This document shows positions 40,463-51,428 of a stretch of DNA of 64,000 bases, in pieces. A program made the translations under genes and the position numbers. The notes beneath the pieces were generated by a model. That model ran no database searches, was not told the origin of the DNA, and was given only the letters and a program-made list of their open reading frames with translations. Every line of letters begins with the position of its first letter. Position 1 is the stretch's first letter. Source of the DNA: an uncultured Eubacteriales bacterium (GTDB lineage: Bacteria > Bacillota > Clostridia > Lachnospirales > Lachnospiraceae); contig ONLK01000010.1 in NCBI GenBank assembly GCA_900318615.1, positions 1 to 64,000 on the forward strand, written 5' to 3'.

Positions 40463-41521
40463 ATGGCTGGTGATGAAAGACAGAAGGCACTGGATGCAGC
40501 GCTTTCACAGATAGAAAAACAGTATGGCAAGGGCTCCGTCATGCGGCTGGGGGATTCGGGAACCAGCATGAATGTGGAAGTAATGCCGACGGGCTCACTG
40601 AGCCTGGACATTGCCCTGGGGGTCGGAGGCATTCCCAAGGGAAGGATTATTGAGATTTACGGACCGGAATCAAGCGGCAAAACGACGGTAGCCCTGCACA
40701 TGGTGGCAGAGGTTCAGAAGCGCGGCGGGATTGCCGGCTTCATTGACGCGGAGCATGCACTGGATCCGACCTATGCCAGAAGCATCGGCGTGGATATTGA
40801 CAATCTTTATATCTCACAGCCGGACAACGGAGAACAGGCTCTGGATATCACGGAAACCATGGTCCGCTCCGGCGCTGTGGACATTATCATTGTAGATTCG
40901 GTGGCAGCCCTGGTTCCGAAAGCTGAAATAGACGGGGACATGGGAGATGCACATGTAGGCCTGCAGGCAAGACTGATGTCCCAGGCCCTGAGAAAACTGA
41001 CGGGTGTCATCAGCAAGTCCAACTGTATTGTGGTGTTTATCAATCAGCTGCGTGAAAAAGTCGGTGTCATGTTCGGCAATCCGGAGACGACAACCGGCGG
41101 ACGCGCTCTGAAATTCTATGCCTCCATCCGACTGGATGTCCGAAGGATTGAATCGATCAAGCAGTCCGGCGAGGTAATCGGAAACCGTACCCGGATCAAA
41201 GTGGTTAAGAACAAGGTGGCGCCTCCTTTCAGGGAAGCAGAGTTTGATATCATGTTCGGAAAAGGCATTTCCCGGGAGGGGGACGTGCTGGATCTGGCCG
41301 CCAACCTGAACATTGTCAGCAAAAGCGGAGCCTGGTATGCCTACAACGGGGAAAAAATCGGACAGGGACGTGAGAACACCAAGGCGTATCTGGCATCCCA
41401 TCCGGAATTTATGGAGGAAATCGACCATAAGGTCCGCGAGGCGTACGGCCTGATCACGAAGGAGGATTCTCATGAGGAAGCTTCCGCTTCCGGAACAAAT
41501 CAGACAGGCACGGGAGTGTAA
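40463..41521 (+). CDS. recA: Recombinase RecA
   Basis: The 352-aa protein drives homologous recombination and the SOS response. GPESSGKTT (Walker A), the VDSVAALVP segment (Walker B), loop residues in [17 protein letters not shown] and the C-terminal acidic tail are all present. ATG 40463 follows AAGGAGATTTTCG; the in-frame extension upstream would read the promoter and SOS box and is rejected. It is followed by recX. Confidence 0.98.
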   Translation: MAGDERQKALDAALSQIEKQYGKGSVMRLGDSGTSMNVEVMPTGSLSLDIALGVGGIPKGRIIEIYGPESSGKTTVALHMVAEVQKRGGIAGFIDAEHALDPTYARSIGVDIDNLYISQPDNGEQALDITETMVRSGAVDIIIVDSVAALVPKAEIDGDMGDAHVGLQARLMSQALRKLTGVISKSNCIVVFINQLREKVGVMFGNPETTTGGRALKFYASIRLDVRRIESIKQSGEVIGNRTRIKVVKNKVAPPFREAEFDIMFGKGISREGDVLDLAANLNIVSKSGAWYAYNGEKIGQGRENTKAYLASHPEFMEEIDHKVREAYGLITKEDSHEEASASGTNQTGTGV

Positions 41522-41533
41522 GGGAGCCGGAGA

Positions 41534-42133
41534 ATGCAGATTACACGCATGGAGCCTGTAAAAGGGCGCGGCCGGAAGTTCAGAATCTATCTGAACGATG
41601 AACCGGCGTTTCTGCTGTATGCTTCCGATATCGCGGAATATAAACTTGCCGGGGGGCAGGAGCTTGCTCCGGACACCCTCGGGGAAATATACAGCGCAGT
41701 ATTGCTCAGACGGGCTAAACTGCGCTGCATGTATATTCTGAAAACAATGGATAAGACAGAAGGACAGCTGCGCAGAAAACTGAAGGAGGAAGAGTATCCG
41801 GATCCGGTCATCGACGGAGCGCTCGATTTCATAAAATCCTTCAATTATGTCAATGATCTCCGGTACAGCATGAATTACATGGAAAGCCGGCAGACATCGA
41901 AAAGCCGTCAGCAGATCACGGCCGAACTGAGAAACCGGGGAGTGAGCCCGGAAGTGATTGAACAGGCCTGGGAGAACAGCGGGACGGCCGGAGATGAGAA
42001 TGCCATTCGGCATTGGATTGAGAAGAAAAAGTTCAATCCGGAAACATGTTCCGAAGAAGAAAAGGGAAAATTTATCGCTTTTTTACAGAGGAAAGGCTTT
42101 CTTTACCGGGATATTAAGAAAACATTGACATGA
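41534..42133 (+). CDS. recX: Regulatory protein RecX
   Basis: The 199-aa helical protein modulates RecA filament growth. Repeated three-helix units are visible: RRKLKEEEYPDPVIDGALDFIKSFNYVNDLRY and a later RQQITAELRNRGVSPEVIEQAW (both shown in part). It has the usual position directly after recA (12 bp), presumably under the same SOS promoter. GGGAGCCGGAG lies before the ATG. Confidence 0.92.
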   Translation: MQITRMEPVKGRGRKFRIYLNDEPAFLLYASDIAEYKLAGGQELAPDTLGEIYSAVLLRRAKLRCMYILKTMDKTEGQLRRKLKEEEYPDPVIDGALDFIKSFNYVNDLRYSMNYMESRQTSKSRQQITAELRNRGVSPEVIEQAWENSGTAGDENAIRHWIEKKKFNPETCSEEEKGKFIAFLQRKGFLYRDIKKTLT

Positions 42134-42275
42134 GTTTTGTAAAAGGGTAAACTTAGTTATTGTTTATGGGCTTTTATAATGAAGGGGAATTATTGATTTT
42201 TATAATTTATAGGATGGCACAGGCCATCGTATAAACCTTTTCAAGCCATGAAAACTAAATAAGGAGGTGCTCTTC

Positions 42276-43832
42276 ATGTCTCCAGTGATAGCAGTAATCA
42301 TTGCTGTTGCTATCACGCTGGTCGTGTCGGTGCCTGTCAGTTCTTATATTGCGGTAAAACGTCATGAGACGGAGGAAAAGGCTACCGTCGGAAGCGCGCA
42401 GGATAAGGCCAGACAGATTGTCGACGAGGCTTTGAGGACGGCAGAGACAAAGAAGCGCGAAGCCCTTCTGGAAGCGAAGGAAGAATCCCTGAGGATGAAA
42501 AATGAATCCGAAAAGGAAGCCAGAGATCGCCGGACAGAAGTGCAGCGCTATGAGAAGCGAGTATTATCCAAGGAAGAAAGTGTGGATAAGAAAGCGGAGG
42601 TTCTCGAACGCCGTGAGACCAGCCTGACAGCAAAGGAAGATGAGCTGAAACGGAAACAGGCTGAGGTCGATAAACTTCAGGAACAAAGAGTACAGGAACT
42701 TGAACGTATTTCAGGTTTAACCTCCGAACAGGCAAAAGATTATCTCCTGAAAACTGTTGAAGACGAAGCAAGAACGGATGCTGCCAAACTCTATAAGGAG
42801 CTTGACAGCCAGGCTCGGGAGGATGCTGAAAAGAAGGCCAGAGAATATGTTGTTACAGCCATACAGCGAAATGCGTCTGACTATGTGGCAGAATCAACAA
42901 TCTCCGTTGTTCAGCTTCCGAACGATGAAATGAAGGGCAGAATCATAGGCCGGGAGGGAAGGAATATCAGGGCCATTGAAACCTTGACCGGTGTCAACCT
43001 GATTATCGATGATACTCCGGAAGCTGTGATCCTGTCGAGCTTTGATCCGATCCGGCGCGAGGTAGCAAGGATCGCGCTGGAGAAACTCATTGTCGACGGA
43101 CGTATTCATCCTTCGAGAATCGAGGAAATGGTAGATAAAGCTCAGAAGGAAGTAGACCAGTCCATCAAGGAAGCGGGCGATGCCGCCTGCCTGGAAGTGG
43201 GTGTTCATGGTCTGCATCCGGAACTGGTGAAGCTGCTTGGCAGAATGAAGTACAGAACCAGTTATGGGCAGAATGCGCTGAAGCATTCCATTGAAGTGGC
43301 GCATCTGGCAGGTTATCTTGCCGGTGAGGTGGGATGCGATGTGAGAATTGCAAAGCGTGCAGGCCTTCTGCACGATATCGGCAAGTCCATTGATCATGAG
43401 ATGGACGGTTCTCATGTACAGATCGGTGCGGATCTGTGCCGTAAGTACAAGGAAACACCGATTGTAATCAACGCGGTAGAAGCGCATCACGGTGATGTAG
43501 AGCCTGCATCCCTGATCGCATGTCTGGTACAGGCGGCGGATACGATTTCCGCAGCACGTCCGGGCGCCCGCAGAGAAACAATTGAAGCTTATACAAAACG
43601 CTTACAACAGTTGGAAGAAATAACAAACTCCTTCAAGGGAGTTGAGAAATCCTATGCCATTCAGGCGGGACGAGAAGTACGTATCATGGTAATTCCTGAA
43701 CAGGTCAGCGATACCGACATGGTACTTCTGGCGAGAGATATCTCCAAACAGATTGAAACTGAAATGGAATATCCGGGACAGATTAAGGTACAGCTGATCA
43801 GAGAATCCAGAGTTGTCGATTACGCAAAGTGA
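42276..43832 (+). CDS. rny: Ribonuclease Y
   Basis: The 518-aa membrane-tethered endoribonuclease starts RNA decay. It has an N-terminal helix (about 3-25), a long coiled coil (about 30-200), a KH domain with [15 protein letters not shown] (about 215), and an HD domain with [10 protein letters not shown] (about 365). It belongs to the Firmicute degradosome system. ATG 42276 follows AAGGAGGTG; a GTG at 42267 lies inside that site. A small GATGGC-ACAG-GCCATC hairpin precedes it in the leader. Confidence 0.97.
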   Translation: MSPVIAVIIAVAITLVVSVPVSSYIAVKRHETEEKATVGSAQDKARQIVDEALRTAETKKREALLEAKEESLRMKNESEKEARDRRTEVQRYEKRVLSKEESVDKKAEVLERRETSLTAKEDELKRKQAEVDKLQEQRVQELERISGLTSEQAKDYLLKTVEDEARTDAAKLYKELDSQAREDAEKKAREYVVTAIQRNASDYVAESTISVVQLPNDEMKGRIIGREGRNIRAIETLTGVNLIIDDTPEAVILSSFDPIRREVARIALEKLIVDGRIHPSRIEEMVDKAQKEVDQSIKEAGDAACLEVGVHGLHPELVKLLGRMKYRTSYGQNALKHSIEVAHLAGYLAGEVGCDVRIAKRAGLLHDIGKSIDHEMDGSHVQIGADLCRKYKETPIVINAVEAHHGDVEPASLIACLVQAADTISAARPGARRETIEAYTKRLQQLEEITNSFKGVEKSYAIQAGREVRIMVIPEQVSDTDMVLLARDISKQIETEMEYPGQIKVQLIRESRVVDYAK

Positions 43833-43845
43833 TTTGGAAATTCAG

Positions 43846-43872
43846 CAGGCGGGCAGATACCCGCCTGTTTTG
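43846..43872 (+). terminator. Rho-independent terminator of rny
   Basis: CAGGCGGG / CCCGCCTG (43846-43853, 43860-43867), then TTTTG. Confidence 0.85.
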
Positions 43873-43948
43873 CTGTTCGAACCTGAGAAAATACATATCC
43901 GGAAAAATGCATCTTTGGAAGGAGCGTCCGCTTATTCCTTGCGAATCG

Positions 43949-43995
43949 AAAACCGGCCGGAATGCAGCCCCGATGGCTGCATTCCGGCCGGTTTT
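43949..43995 (-). terminator. Perfect 21-bp hairpin, terminator of the GH94 gene
   Basis: A 21-bp perfect inverted repeat (43949-43969 with 43975-43995) with a 5-nt loop. On the minus strand it ends TTTTCGATT. With TTTTC on the plus side it may also act in both directions. Confidence 0.9.
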
Positions 43996-44012
43996 CTTAT
44001 CATGGCAGACAG

Positions 44013-46448
44013 TCATCCCATGATCACCCTGACATCGCAGGAAGTTTTGCCTTCTTCGAAGGGAACAATGATACCCTCCACGTTCTTCCCATCCACGATC
44101 AGCTGACGGACACCCTTTTCAACATGATCCGGGTTCTCGACGGTAATGTGATACTCGATCCCGCGGAATTTTCGTACCGCTGTGAAACCGCCGAAATCCT
44201 TCGGCAGGCACGGGTTTATGGAAAGCCCTTCATACTCCGGCTGGATGCCGAGAATAAACTGGGAGATGTCCACGAAGGTCCAGGCTGCGGTTCCTGTCAG
44301 CCAGCTGTTTTTTCCCTGACCGAAATAATAAGCATCCTTTCCGGCAACCATCTGGGAGTAAACGTATGGCTCCGTGGCATGGATTTCACTGATATCCTGA
44401 AGGTAGGCCGGGCAAATTTTGCGGTAGATTTCGAAAGCACGCTCACCGTCGCCGATGACGGCTTCCGCAATGGAAATCCATGGATTGTTGTGACAGAAAA
44501 TACCTCCGTTCTCCTTGTACCCCGGCGGGTAGGAGGAAACTTCACCAAGGTTGAGATGATATTCCTTGTAGGAAGGAGCCAGGATCATAATTCCGTATCT
44601 GGTGTCCAGCCTTTCTTTCACGGAATCCATAGCCTTCTGTGCAAGACCCTCCTTTACTCCTATACCAGCCATGACACAGAAGCCCTGCGGCTCGATGAAG
44701 ATCTGTCCGTCCTTACACTCGTGAGAACCTATCTTCTCCGAATGAGCATCGTAGGCGCGAAGGAACCATTCGCCATCCCAGCCATTCCTGATGACCGCCT
44801 GGTACATGTTTTCAACCTCATCATGCGCACGGGAGGCGAGTTTGTCCTCACCCCTCAGACGGCAGAGCTTTTCGTATGCTTTGCCGTAGCGGACAAACAT
44901 GCCGGCAATGAAGACGGATTCGGCGGTCGGCCCCTCGGACGGTCCGGTCGTCTGGAACGGTTCCCCCGGCGTGTCGGAGAAGCAGTTCAGGTTCAGACAG
45001 TCATTCCAGTCGGCACGGCCGATCAGCGGAAGATGATGAGGCCCCTTGTGCGTCGCTGTATAATTAAACGAACGGGTCAGGTGCTCAAACAGCGTAGCCG
45101 ATCGTGACGCATCGTTGTCAAATGGAACCATCTCATCCAGAATGGACATATCCCCGGTCTCACGGATGTAAGCGTCGGCAGCCGCAATCAGCCAGAGCGG
45201 ATCGTCGTTGAAACCGCTTCCGATCTCACTGTTCCCCTTCCTTGTCAGCGGCTGATACTGGTGATAGGCACTTCCGTCCGCAAACTGAGTGGAAGCAATA
45301 TCGATGATTCTCTGGCGTGCGCGGGACGGAATAAGATGAACAAACCCAAGCAGATCCTGACATGAATCACGGAAGCCCATACCGCGGCCGATTCCGGATT
45401 CATAGTAGGAAGCGGAGCGGGACATATTGAAAGTAACCATGCATTGATACTGGTTCCAGATGTTTACCATGCGGTTGACTTCCGGATGATCGGTATGAAC
45501 CTGGAACCTTGAAAGCAGGTCTTTCCAGTACTGGTGCAGATTCTCCAGAGCTTTGGCTGCCTTTTCTTCTGTATCGAAACGCTTCATCAGATCCACTGCG
45601 CGTTTCTTATTGATAATTCCCGGCTTTTCCCATTTATCCTCTTTTGGATTTTCCACATATCCCAGCTGGAAGATGAAGGTCCGCGTTTCTCCCGGCTCCA
45701 GATGGACATTCAGCTGATGACTGGCAATCGGGTACCAGCCGCTGACGATAGAATTGGTGCATTTTCCGTTATTCACTGCTTCCGGAGAGGAAGCCGGATT
45801 GTAACGGCCGATAAAGGCATCACGGCTTGTATCGAAAGCATCCGCATCTGCATTGACCGTGTAAAATGCAAAATGATTGCGGCGCTCGCGGTACTCTGTC
45901 TTGTGATAGATGGTGGAACCGACAACCTCAACCTCACCGGTACTCAGGTTTCTCTGATAATTGGTCATGTCATCCATGGCATTCCACAGACAGAACTCCA
46001 CATAGGAAAAAACCTGAAAATCTTTCGCACGGTCGGAATGGTTTGTCAGTGAAAGGCGGTGGATCAGGCAGGCTGCATCCATCGGAACAAAAGCGGTCAG
46101 TTCAGCCGAAAGACCATTGAGGGAAGAAATAAAACGGCTGTACCCCATGCCGTGGCGGCATTCGTAGGAATCAAGAGGCGTCTGGACCGGCTGCCATCCC
46201 GGATTCCACACCTTTTCCCCGTCCTTAATGTAATAGTAGATGCCGTTAGAATCATAAGGCACATTGTTGTAGCGGTAGCGGGTCAGACGGAGAAGCTTGG
46301 CATCCTTATAAAAACTGTATCCGCCGCATGTGTTTGAAATCAGCGTGAAAAAGTCATTGCAGCCCAGATAGTTGATCCAGGGCAGCGGCGTCCTGGGAGT
46401 TGTAATCACATACTCCATGGCTTTGTCATCGAAATAGCCAAATCTCAT
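44013..46448 (-). CDS. Cellobiose phosphorylase (GH94)
   Basis: The 811-aa inverting phosphorylase would convert cellobiose and phosphate into glucose 1-phosphate and glucose. The catalytic general acid lies in [12 protein letters not shown]. The N-terminal segment [30 protein letters not shown] and [18 protein letters not shown] segments are typical, and length matches. It has no signal peptide, so it acts inside the cell. It is divergent from the sugar ABC transporter genes, with its own promoter and operator. Substrate could also be another beta-glucoside disaccharide. Confidence 0.93.
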   Translation of the reverse strand: MRFGYFDDKAMEYVITTPRTPLPWINYLGCNDFFTLISNTCGGYSFYKDAKLLRLTRYRYNNVPYDSNGIYYYIKDGEKVWNPGWQPVQTPLDSYECRHGMGYSRFISSLNGLSAELTAFVPMDAACLIHRLSLTNHSDRAKDFQVFSYVEFCLWNAMDDMTNYQRNLSTGEVEVVGSTIYHKTEYRERRNHFAFYTVNADADAFDTSRDAFIGRYNPASSPEAVNNGKCTNSIVSGWYPIASHQLNVHLEPGETRTFIFQLGYVENPKEDKWEKPGIINKKRAVDLMKRFDTEEKAAKALENLHQYWKDLLSRFQVHTDHPEVNRMVNIWNQYQCMVTFNMSRSASYYESGIGRGMGFRDSCQDLLGFVHLIPSRARQRIIDIASTQFADGSAYHQYQPLTRKGNSEIGSGFNDDPLWLIAAADAYIRETGDMSILDEMVPFDNDASRSATLFEHLTRSFNYTATHKGPHHLPLIGRADWNDCLNLNCFSDTPGEPFQTTGPSEGPTAESVFIAGMFVRYGKAYEKLCRLRGEDKLASRAHDEVENMYQAVIRNGWDGEWFLRAYDAHSEKIGSHECKDGQIFIEPQGFCVMAGIGVKEGLAQKAMDSVKERLDTRYGIMILAPSYKEYHLNLGEVSSYPPGYKENGGIFCHNNPWISIAEAVIGDGERAFEIYRKICPAYLQDISEIHATEPYVYSQMVAGKDAYYFGQGKNSWLTGTAAWTFVDISQFILGIQPEYEGLSINPCLPKDFGGFTAVRKFRGIEYHITVENPDHVEKGVRQLIVDGKNVEGIIVPFEEGKTSCDVRVIMG

Positions 46449-46483
46449 AACTTACTTCCTTTCCATCGTTAGTCGAAATCAAA

Positions 46484-46496
46484 GAAAACGTTTTAG
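46484..46496 (-). promoter_or_regulatory. LacI-type operator in the GH94 leader
   Basis: GAAAACGTTTTAG, with the perfect palindrome AAAACGTTTT. It sits about 10-20 bp after the predicted transcription start of the phosphorylase. Confidence 0.65.
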
Positions 46497-46510
46497 TAAA
46501 GGTTATTCCT

Positions 46511-46539
46511 AGTATATTCTGGATTGGACAAATATTCAA
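46511..46539 (-). promoter_or_regulatory. Promoter of the GH94 gene
   Basis: Minus strand TTGAAT (46539-46534), 17-bp spacer, TATACT (46516-46511). Confidence 0.7.
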
Positions 46540-46788
46540 TCAGAAAATTGACATTGAGAATCGTCATAAATCACAAATAATCTGCGTAAATTCTAAAGAT
46601 TTGCACACAGAAGGAGAAGGAACACCTGAAACGGCTTTGAAACGGTCCTTTTTCGCGCAGACGAAATTGATTTCAATATTTCAAGCAATTATGGTAATAA
46701 ATCGAGCTGATAAATTATGATTTACCCACAAAATATGAAATTAAAATTTGTTAAAATGGTCAAAATATATATTTAGTGGACATTTTAC

Positions 46789-46817
46789 TTGATATTTTAA
46801 TCTAATTGGTCTATATT
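46789..46817 (+). promoter_or_regulatory. Promoter of the sugar ABC operon
   Basis: TTGATA (46789-46794), 17-bp spacer, TATATT (46812-46817). Predicted start is near 46824. Confidence 0.7.
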
Positions 46818-46824
46818 AAGGTCA

Positions 46825-46884
46825 TGAAAACGATTTAGTTGATTTCGAGCTAAAAATCAACGAAAGAATACTTAATCGTTTAAT
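46825..46884 (+). promoter_or_regulatory. LacI/cre-like operators of the sugar ABC operon
   Basis: TGAAAACGATTTAG (46825-46838) starts at the predicted +1 and resembles both the site upstream of GH94 and a cre box. A second, TTAATCGTTTAA (about 46872-46883), lies downstream. The nearby LacI-family regulator is the likely binder. The rest of the gene-free stretch 46449-46921 is A/T-rich with no other feature seen. Confidence 0.6.
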
Positions 46885-46921
46885 ATGGAAAATCTGTTCA
46901 TTCTATAAAGGAGGAAAAGAA

Positions 46922-48268
46922 ATGAAAAAGAAAGTTATGAGCATCGTTTTAACGGCATCGATGGTTGCTTCGATGGCAGCTCCTGTACTTGCAGAAGCTA
47001 CAACGGAAGGCGCAGCATCGGATGAAGGAAAAGTTCTCAATATTCAGTGCTGGAACGAGGAATTCAAGAGCCGTATCACAGATCATTATCCGGGGTATGA
47101 AGAAGTGGACGCTACTCATGGCAAGATCGGTGATGTTGATGTTGTATGGACCATTACACCGTCTGACGACAATGCATACCAGAACAATCTGGACAGCGTT
47201 CTTCCGGACAATGAAAACAAGGATGCAGATGAGAGAACGGATATGTTCCTTGTAGAAGCTGACTATGCTCTTAAATATGTAAACAGTGATGTAGAAGTAA
47301 CCATTCCGCTGGCAGACCTTGGAATTACGGATGATGACCTGAGCAAACAGTATCAGTATACCAAGGATGTTGTTACAGACAGCGAAGGAAAGCAGCGCGG
47401 CATTTCATGGCAGGCCTGCTCCGCAGGACTGATCTATAACCGCGAGGCAGCCAAGGCGGTTCTTGGATCCGACGATCCGGAGACAGTTCAGGAAGCTGTT
47501 AAGGATTGGGATTCCTTCAACGCAACCGCTGCAAAACTGAAAGAGGCGGGATATAAGATCACTTCCACCGTTAATGATACGTACCGTGTATATTCCAACA
47601 ATGTATCCGCTCCGTGGGTACAGGATGGCAAGGTTGTTATCGATGACAACATTATGAAATGGGTTGACGACTCCAAGGCACTCGTTGACGCAGGCGAAAC
47701 CGGAACCGCAGATCTGTGGTCCGATGACTGGTCCGCAGGCTTCTTCCCGGATGGAAAGGTATTCTGCTACTTTGGACCGGCATGGCTGATTAACTTCTCC
47801 ATGCATGCAGACGAAGAAGGATCTATTGCGAACCAGGGCGGCTGGGGCCTTTGCGAAGGACCGCAGGGTTATTACTGGGGCGGCACATGGATCTGTGCAG
47901 CAAAGGGAACCGACAACCCGAGCCTTGTTAAGGACATCATGCTGACCATGTGCACCAACAATGACGTTATGAAAGAAATCGCTACGGCTGACAGCGACTG
48001 CGTAAACAACAGCGAAGTTCTGGCGGAACTGGCTAACAGCGATGAAGGCGCAAACGCTGTACTGGGCGGACAGAACCCGTACGCACAGCTGGCTGCCGGC
48101 GCAGAGAATGTTGACATGAGCAACATCAGCTTCTATGATCAGGGATGCAACGAAGAGTTCCAGTCAGCTATGAAGAACTACTTCGATGGCAACGCCACCA
48201 AGGATGATGCACTGGCTCAGTTCAAGACAGCCATCACGGAGAAATATCCGGAGCTGACGGCCGAGTAA
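46922..48268 (+). CDS. Sugar ABC transporter substrate-binding protein (CUT1)
   Basis: The 448-aa protein has a signal peptide with an AxA cleavage site (VLAEA, about residue 25). There is no lipobox cysteine, unusual for a Gram-positive binding protein, which normally needs a lipid anchor. The mature part is a periplasmic-binding fold rich in Trp and acidic residues (NIQCWNEEFKSR at the start; GGWGLCEGPQGYYWGG near residue 320). With GH94 across the divergent promoter, cellobiose or cello-oligosaccharides are the inferred ligand. AAAGGAGGAAAAGAA precedes the ATG. Confidence 0.9.
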   Translation: MKKKVMSIVLTASMVASMAAPVLAEATTEGAASDEGKVLNIQCWNEEFKSRITDHYPGYEEVDATHGKIGDVDVVWTITPSDDNAYQNNLDSVLPDNENKDADERTDMFLVEADYALKYVNSDVEVTIPLADLGITDDDLSKQYQYTKDVVTDSEGKQRGISWQACSAGLIYNREAAKAVLGSDDPETVQEAVKDWDSFNATAAKLKEAGYKITSTVNDTYRVYSNNVSAPWVQDGKVVIDDNIMKWVDDSKALVDAGETGTADLWSDDWSAGFFPDGKVFCYFGPAWLINFSMHADEEGSIANQGGWGLCEGPQGYYWGGTWICAAKGTDNPSLVKDIMLTMCTNNDVMKEIATADSDCVNNSEVLAELANSDEGANAVLGGQNPYAQLAAGAENVDMSNISFYDQGCNEEFQSAMKNYFDGNATKDDALAQFKTAITEKYPELTAE

Positions 48269-48314
48269 TTTATAACCGGAGCAGAACAGAATACAGGGTT
48301 CATAATCCGATCCT

Positions 48315-48356
48315 AAACCGTGCCTGCCTGTAAAACAGGCGGGTACGGTTTTTTTA
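48315..48356 (+). terminator. Intra-operon terminator after the binding protein
   Basis: Imperfect 16-bp stem (AAACCGTGCCTGCCTG facing CAGGCGGGTACGGTTT) followed by T5. Probably partial, giving more binding protein than permease. Confidence 0.85.
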
Positions 48357-48483
48357 ATCGAAAAACAGCAAAAATGACATGCGGCTGCGAAAGAGAAGGA
48401 AAGAGAAGGGCAGTATGTCACTGCCGGATGTGAAGTTTGCTGTCAAACGATAGAAAAGATAAAAAGGCAAGGGAGGCAGGCAT

Positions 48484-49392
48484 ATGCACAACAATCATAA
48501 GGCGGTCAGGTATAACCGGTGGGGTTACATTTTCGTAATTCCGTTTCTGGTGGTTTTTGTAATCTTTCAGCTGATCCCGCTGGTTAGAACGATCTATAAC
48601 AGTTTCTTTGAGAATTATATGAGCGGACTGAGTCACATCGGGCCAACGTTTGTTCAGTTCGGCAATTATGTAAAACTGTTTTCCAGCGGAGATATCTGGA
48701 AATATTTCGGGAATACCATGATCATGTGGGTCATGTGCTTTGTGCCGCAGCTGTTTTTCTCACTGCTCCTGGGCGCCTGGTTCTCCGATGAGATGCTCCG
48801 CCTGAAAGGCAAACGCTTTTTCAAGACGGTTATCTATCTTCCGAACCTGATTATGGCTTCCGCGTTTGCCATGCTGTTCTTTACCCTGTTCTCGGATGGA
48901 GGACCGATTAACTCCATTCTGGTTGGGATGCACGTGATTGATCAGCCGTATAAGTTTTTCTCCCATGTGGGAAGTACGCGTGGACTGATTGCTTTTATGA
49001 ATTTCCTGATGTGGTTTGGCAATACCACCATCCTTCTGATGGCCGGCATGATGGGCATCGATACCTCTTTGTTCGAGGCGGCGTCGGTGGACGGTGCAAC
49101 TTCCACCCAGATTTTCTTTAAAGTAACCCTCCCGCTTCTTCGTCCGATCCTGGTGTATGTACTGATCACCTCTCTGATCGGCGGCCTGCAGCTGTTCGAT
49201 GTTCCGCAGATTTTGACCAATGGTTCCGGAGATCCGATGCGCTCCTCCATGACTATGATCATGTATCTGAATAAGCATCTGTACAGTAAGAACTATGGTA
49301 TGGCCGGCGCACTTTCGGTATTTTTGTTTGTCATTACCGGCGTCCTGAGTGTCATCGTCTTCAAGCTGGTCGGAAGCGATAACAAAGAGTAA
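48484..49392 (+). CDS. Sugar ABC transporter permease (MalF-like)
   Basis: The 302-aa inner-membrane permease has six helices. The EAA loop, which docks the ATPase, is visible as EAASVDGATSTQIFFKVTLPLLRP (partly shown). Together with the next gene it forms the heterodimeric CUT1 channel. AAGGGAGGCAGG lies before the ATG. Confidence 0.93.
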   Translation: MHNNHKAVRYNRWGYIFVIPFLVVFVIFQLIPLVRTIYNSFFENYMSGLSHIGPTFVQFGNYVKLFSSGDIWKYFGNTMIMWVMCFVPQLFFSLLLGAWFSDEMLRLKGKRFFKTVIYLPNLIMASAFAMLFFTLFSDGGPINSILVGMHVIDQPYKFFSHVGSTRGLIAFMNFLMWFGNTTILLMAGMMGIDTSLFEAASVDGATSTQIFFKVTLPLLRPILVYVLITSLIGGLQLFDVPQILTNGSGDPMRSSMTMIMYLNKHLYSKNYGMAGALSVFLFVITGVLSVIVFKLVGSDNKE

Positions 49393-49407
49393 GGAGGAGG
49401 GGAGATT

Positions 49408-50301
49408 ATGTCAAATACTTCAAATTCAAATACCACATCGGCTGAAACGGCGAAGAAGAAAAAGAAGGGTATGCCGGTAGGTGTCAGAAAAACGATTGCT
49501 TATATTGTCCTGACCCTGATTACCATTCTGTGCCTGTTCTGGTTCTATGTTTTGTTTATCAACGCCACCCGCACGAATTCGCAGATTACACACGGCTTTT
49601 CGGCGGTACCGGGGGCCAGTTTCCTGAATAACTGGAACAATCTGATTCACGGAACACTGCCGGTTCTGCGGGGAATGCTGAACTCTTTTATCATTGCCGG
49701 CTGCAGCGCATTCCTGTGCGTTTATTTCTCGGCAATGACGGCCTATGGCCTGTATGCCTACGAATTTAAGATGAAAAAATTCCTGAACACCATGATCCTC
49801 GGAATTATGATGATCCCGACACAGGTAACCGCTCTCGGTTTCGTACAGCTGGTTCAGGATATGAGGCTGGAGGACAATTTCATTCCGCTGATTATTCCGT
49901 CGATTTCAGTCCCGGTTACGTACTTTTATATGAGACAGTATATGCAGAGCTCACTGCCGATGGCATTGATTGAAGCCGCCCGGATCGACGGCTCGGGGGA
50001 GTTTCATACCTTTAATGCGATTGTACTTCCTCTGATGAAGCCGGCGATCGCCGTACAGGCGATCTTCACCTTTGTGTCCAGCTGGAACAATTACTTCATT
50101 CCGTCCCTGATCCTTCATAAGGACAAGATGAAGACGCTGCCTATACTGATCGCACAGCTTCGTTCCGCGGACTGGCTGAAATTTGATATGGGCCAGGTGT
50201 ATATGATGATCGCCTTCTCCATATTCCCGGTTATTATCGTTTACCTGATTCTGTCCAGATACATTGTCGGCGGAGTTGCCGTCGGCGCTGTCAAGGGATA
50301 A
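49408..50301 (+). CDS. Sugar ABC transporter permease (MalG-like)
   Basis: The 297-aa permease has six helices and EAA motif EAARIDGSGEFHTFNAIVLP. A Ser/Thr/Asn- and Lys-rich N-terminal tail (about 1-25) precedes the first helix. It lies 15 bp after its partner. No ATP-binding gene follows, so a shared MsiK/MsmX-type ATPase encoded elsewhere must energise the transporter (inference from known CUT1 systems). Confidence 0.93.
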   Translation: MSNTSNSNTTSAETAKKKKKGMPVGVRKTIAYIVLTLITILCLFWFYVLFINATRTNSQITHGFSAVPGASFLNNWNNLIHGTLPVLRGMLNSFIIAGCSAFLCVYFSAMTAYGLYAYEFKMKKFLNTMILGIMMIPTQVTALGFVQLVQDMRLEDNFIPLIIPSISVPVTYFYMRQYMQSSLPMALIEAARIDGSGEFHTFNAIVLPLMKPAIAVQAIFTFVSSWNNYFIPSLILHKDKMKTLPILIAQLRSADWLKFDMGQVYMMIAFSIFPVIIVYLILSRYIVGGVAVGAVKG

Positions 50302-50385
50302 TGATTCGGGGGAATACTGCGGAGCGGGCTGCCATTCTTTACAAAAGCTGAAGTTTCAGATATAACTGTGGTAGAGGAGGATGTC

Positions 50386-51411
50386 ATGGTATCGATGAAG
50401 GATATTGCCCGGGAGTGCGGTGTTTCCGTTGCCACAGTCAGCAAGGCATTAAACAATTACAATGATATAGGGACCGAAACCAGAAAGAAGATCCAGGAAA
50501 CGGCACAGAGAATGGAGTATTTCCCGAATTCTTCTGCCCGGGCTTTGAAAACAAGCCGCACCTATAATCTGGGAGTTCTGTTCGTCGATGAGGCTAACAG
50601 CGGACTAACCCACGATTTCTTCGCTCATATTCTGGAAAGTTTCAAAAAAACAGCGGAAGAAAGGGGATACGATATTACCTTCACAAGCAACAGTATCGCA
50701 TCCCGGAAGACGACCTATCTGGAACACTGCCGGTATCGCGGCGTGGACGGCGTAGTCATTGCCTGCATTGATTTTTACTCCGATGCGGTGCAGGAACTGA
50801 TCCGGTCCAGCCTTCCGGTGGTAACCATCGACCACGTATTTGACAACCGCATTTCGGTTATGTCGGATAATGTAAAGGGAATGAAGGAACTGACGCAGTT
50901 TGTTTACGGGAAGGGGCATCGGAAAATAGCCTATATCCACGGTGCTGATTCTTCCGTTACGCGCGCCCGGCTTTCCAGCTTTTATCACACGCTGTTTGAT
51001 CTGAATGTATGCGTACCGGAGGAATATGTTTCCGAGTGTGCCTACCGCGATGTGGAAATGGCTGAGAGGGAAACGGAACGGCTGCTTGAGCTGAAGGAAC
51101 CGCCGACCTGTATTTTTTATCCGGACGACACCAGCTGCATCGGAGGATTGAATGTGCTTCGCCGGCACGGACTTCGGATTCCGGAGGATATCTCCGTGTG
51201 CGGGTACGATGGTCTGCAGATTGCCAGCCTTCTTTCGCCGAAACTGACGACCGTATGGCAGGACACGACGACCATCGGAAGATATGCGGCGGAGAAATTG
51301 ATATCACTGATTGAGAATCCGAAAACAACACTGATTGAACACATCATCGTGCCCGGCCGAGTCGTTCCGGGCGAGACGGTGGCCGATATAAACGGTAAAA
51401 ACGGCAGATAA
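50386..51411 (+). CDS. LacI-family transcriptional regulator
   Basis: The 341-aa protein has an N-terminal helix-turn-helix MKDIARECGVSVATVSKALN with hinge YFPNSSARALKTSRT, and a sugar-binding domain (about 60-335) with DGLQIASLLSPKLTTV near the end. It probably represses the divergent GH94 and ABC genes through the AAAACG(A/T)TTT sites. ATG 50386 is chosen 5 nt after GGAGG; a GTG at 50368 lacks a site. It lies 84 bp after the permease, perhaps in the same operon. Confidence 0.92.
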   Translation: MVSMKDIARECGVSVATVSKALNNYNDIGTETRKKIQETAQRMEYFPNSSARALKTSRTYNLGVLFVDEANSGLTHDFFAHILESFKKTAEERGYDITFTSNSIASRKTTYLEHCRYRGVDGVVIACIDFYSDAVQELIRSSLPVVTIDHVFDNRISVMSDNVKGMKELTQFVYGKGHRKIAYIHGADSSVTRARLSSFYHTLFDLNVCVPEEYVSECAYRDVEMAERETERLLELKEPPTCIFYPDDTSCIGGLNVLRRHGLRIPEDISVCGYDGLQIASLLSPKLTTVWQDTTTIGRYAAEKLISLIENPKTTLIEHIIVPGRVVPGETVADINGKNGR

Positions 51412-51428
51412 GAAACGCGAAAAGCGGT

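Noticed and set aside
43962..45107. 381-aa plus-strand open frame
   Set aside because: It is antisense to the clearly recognisable GH94 phosphorylase and begins within its terminator.
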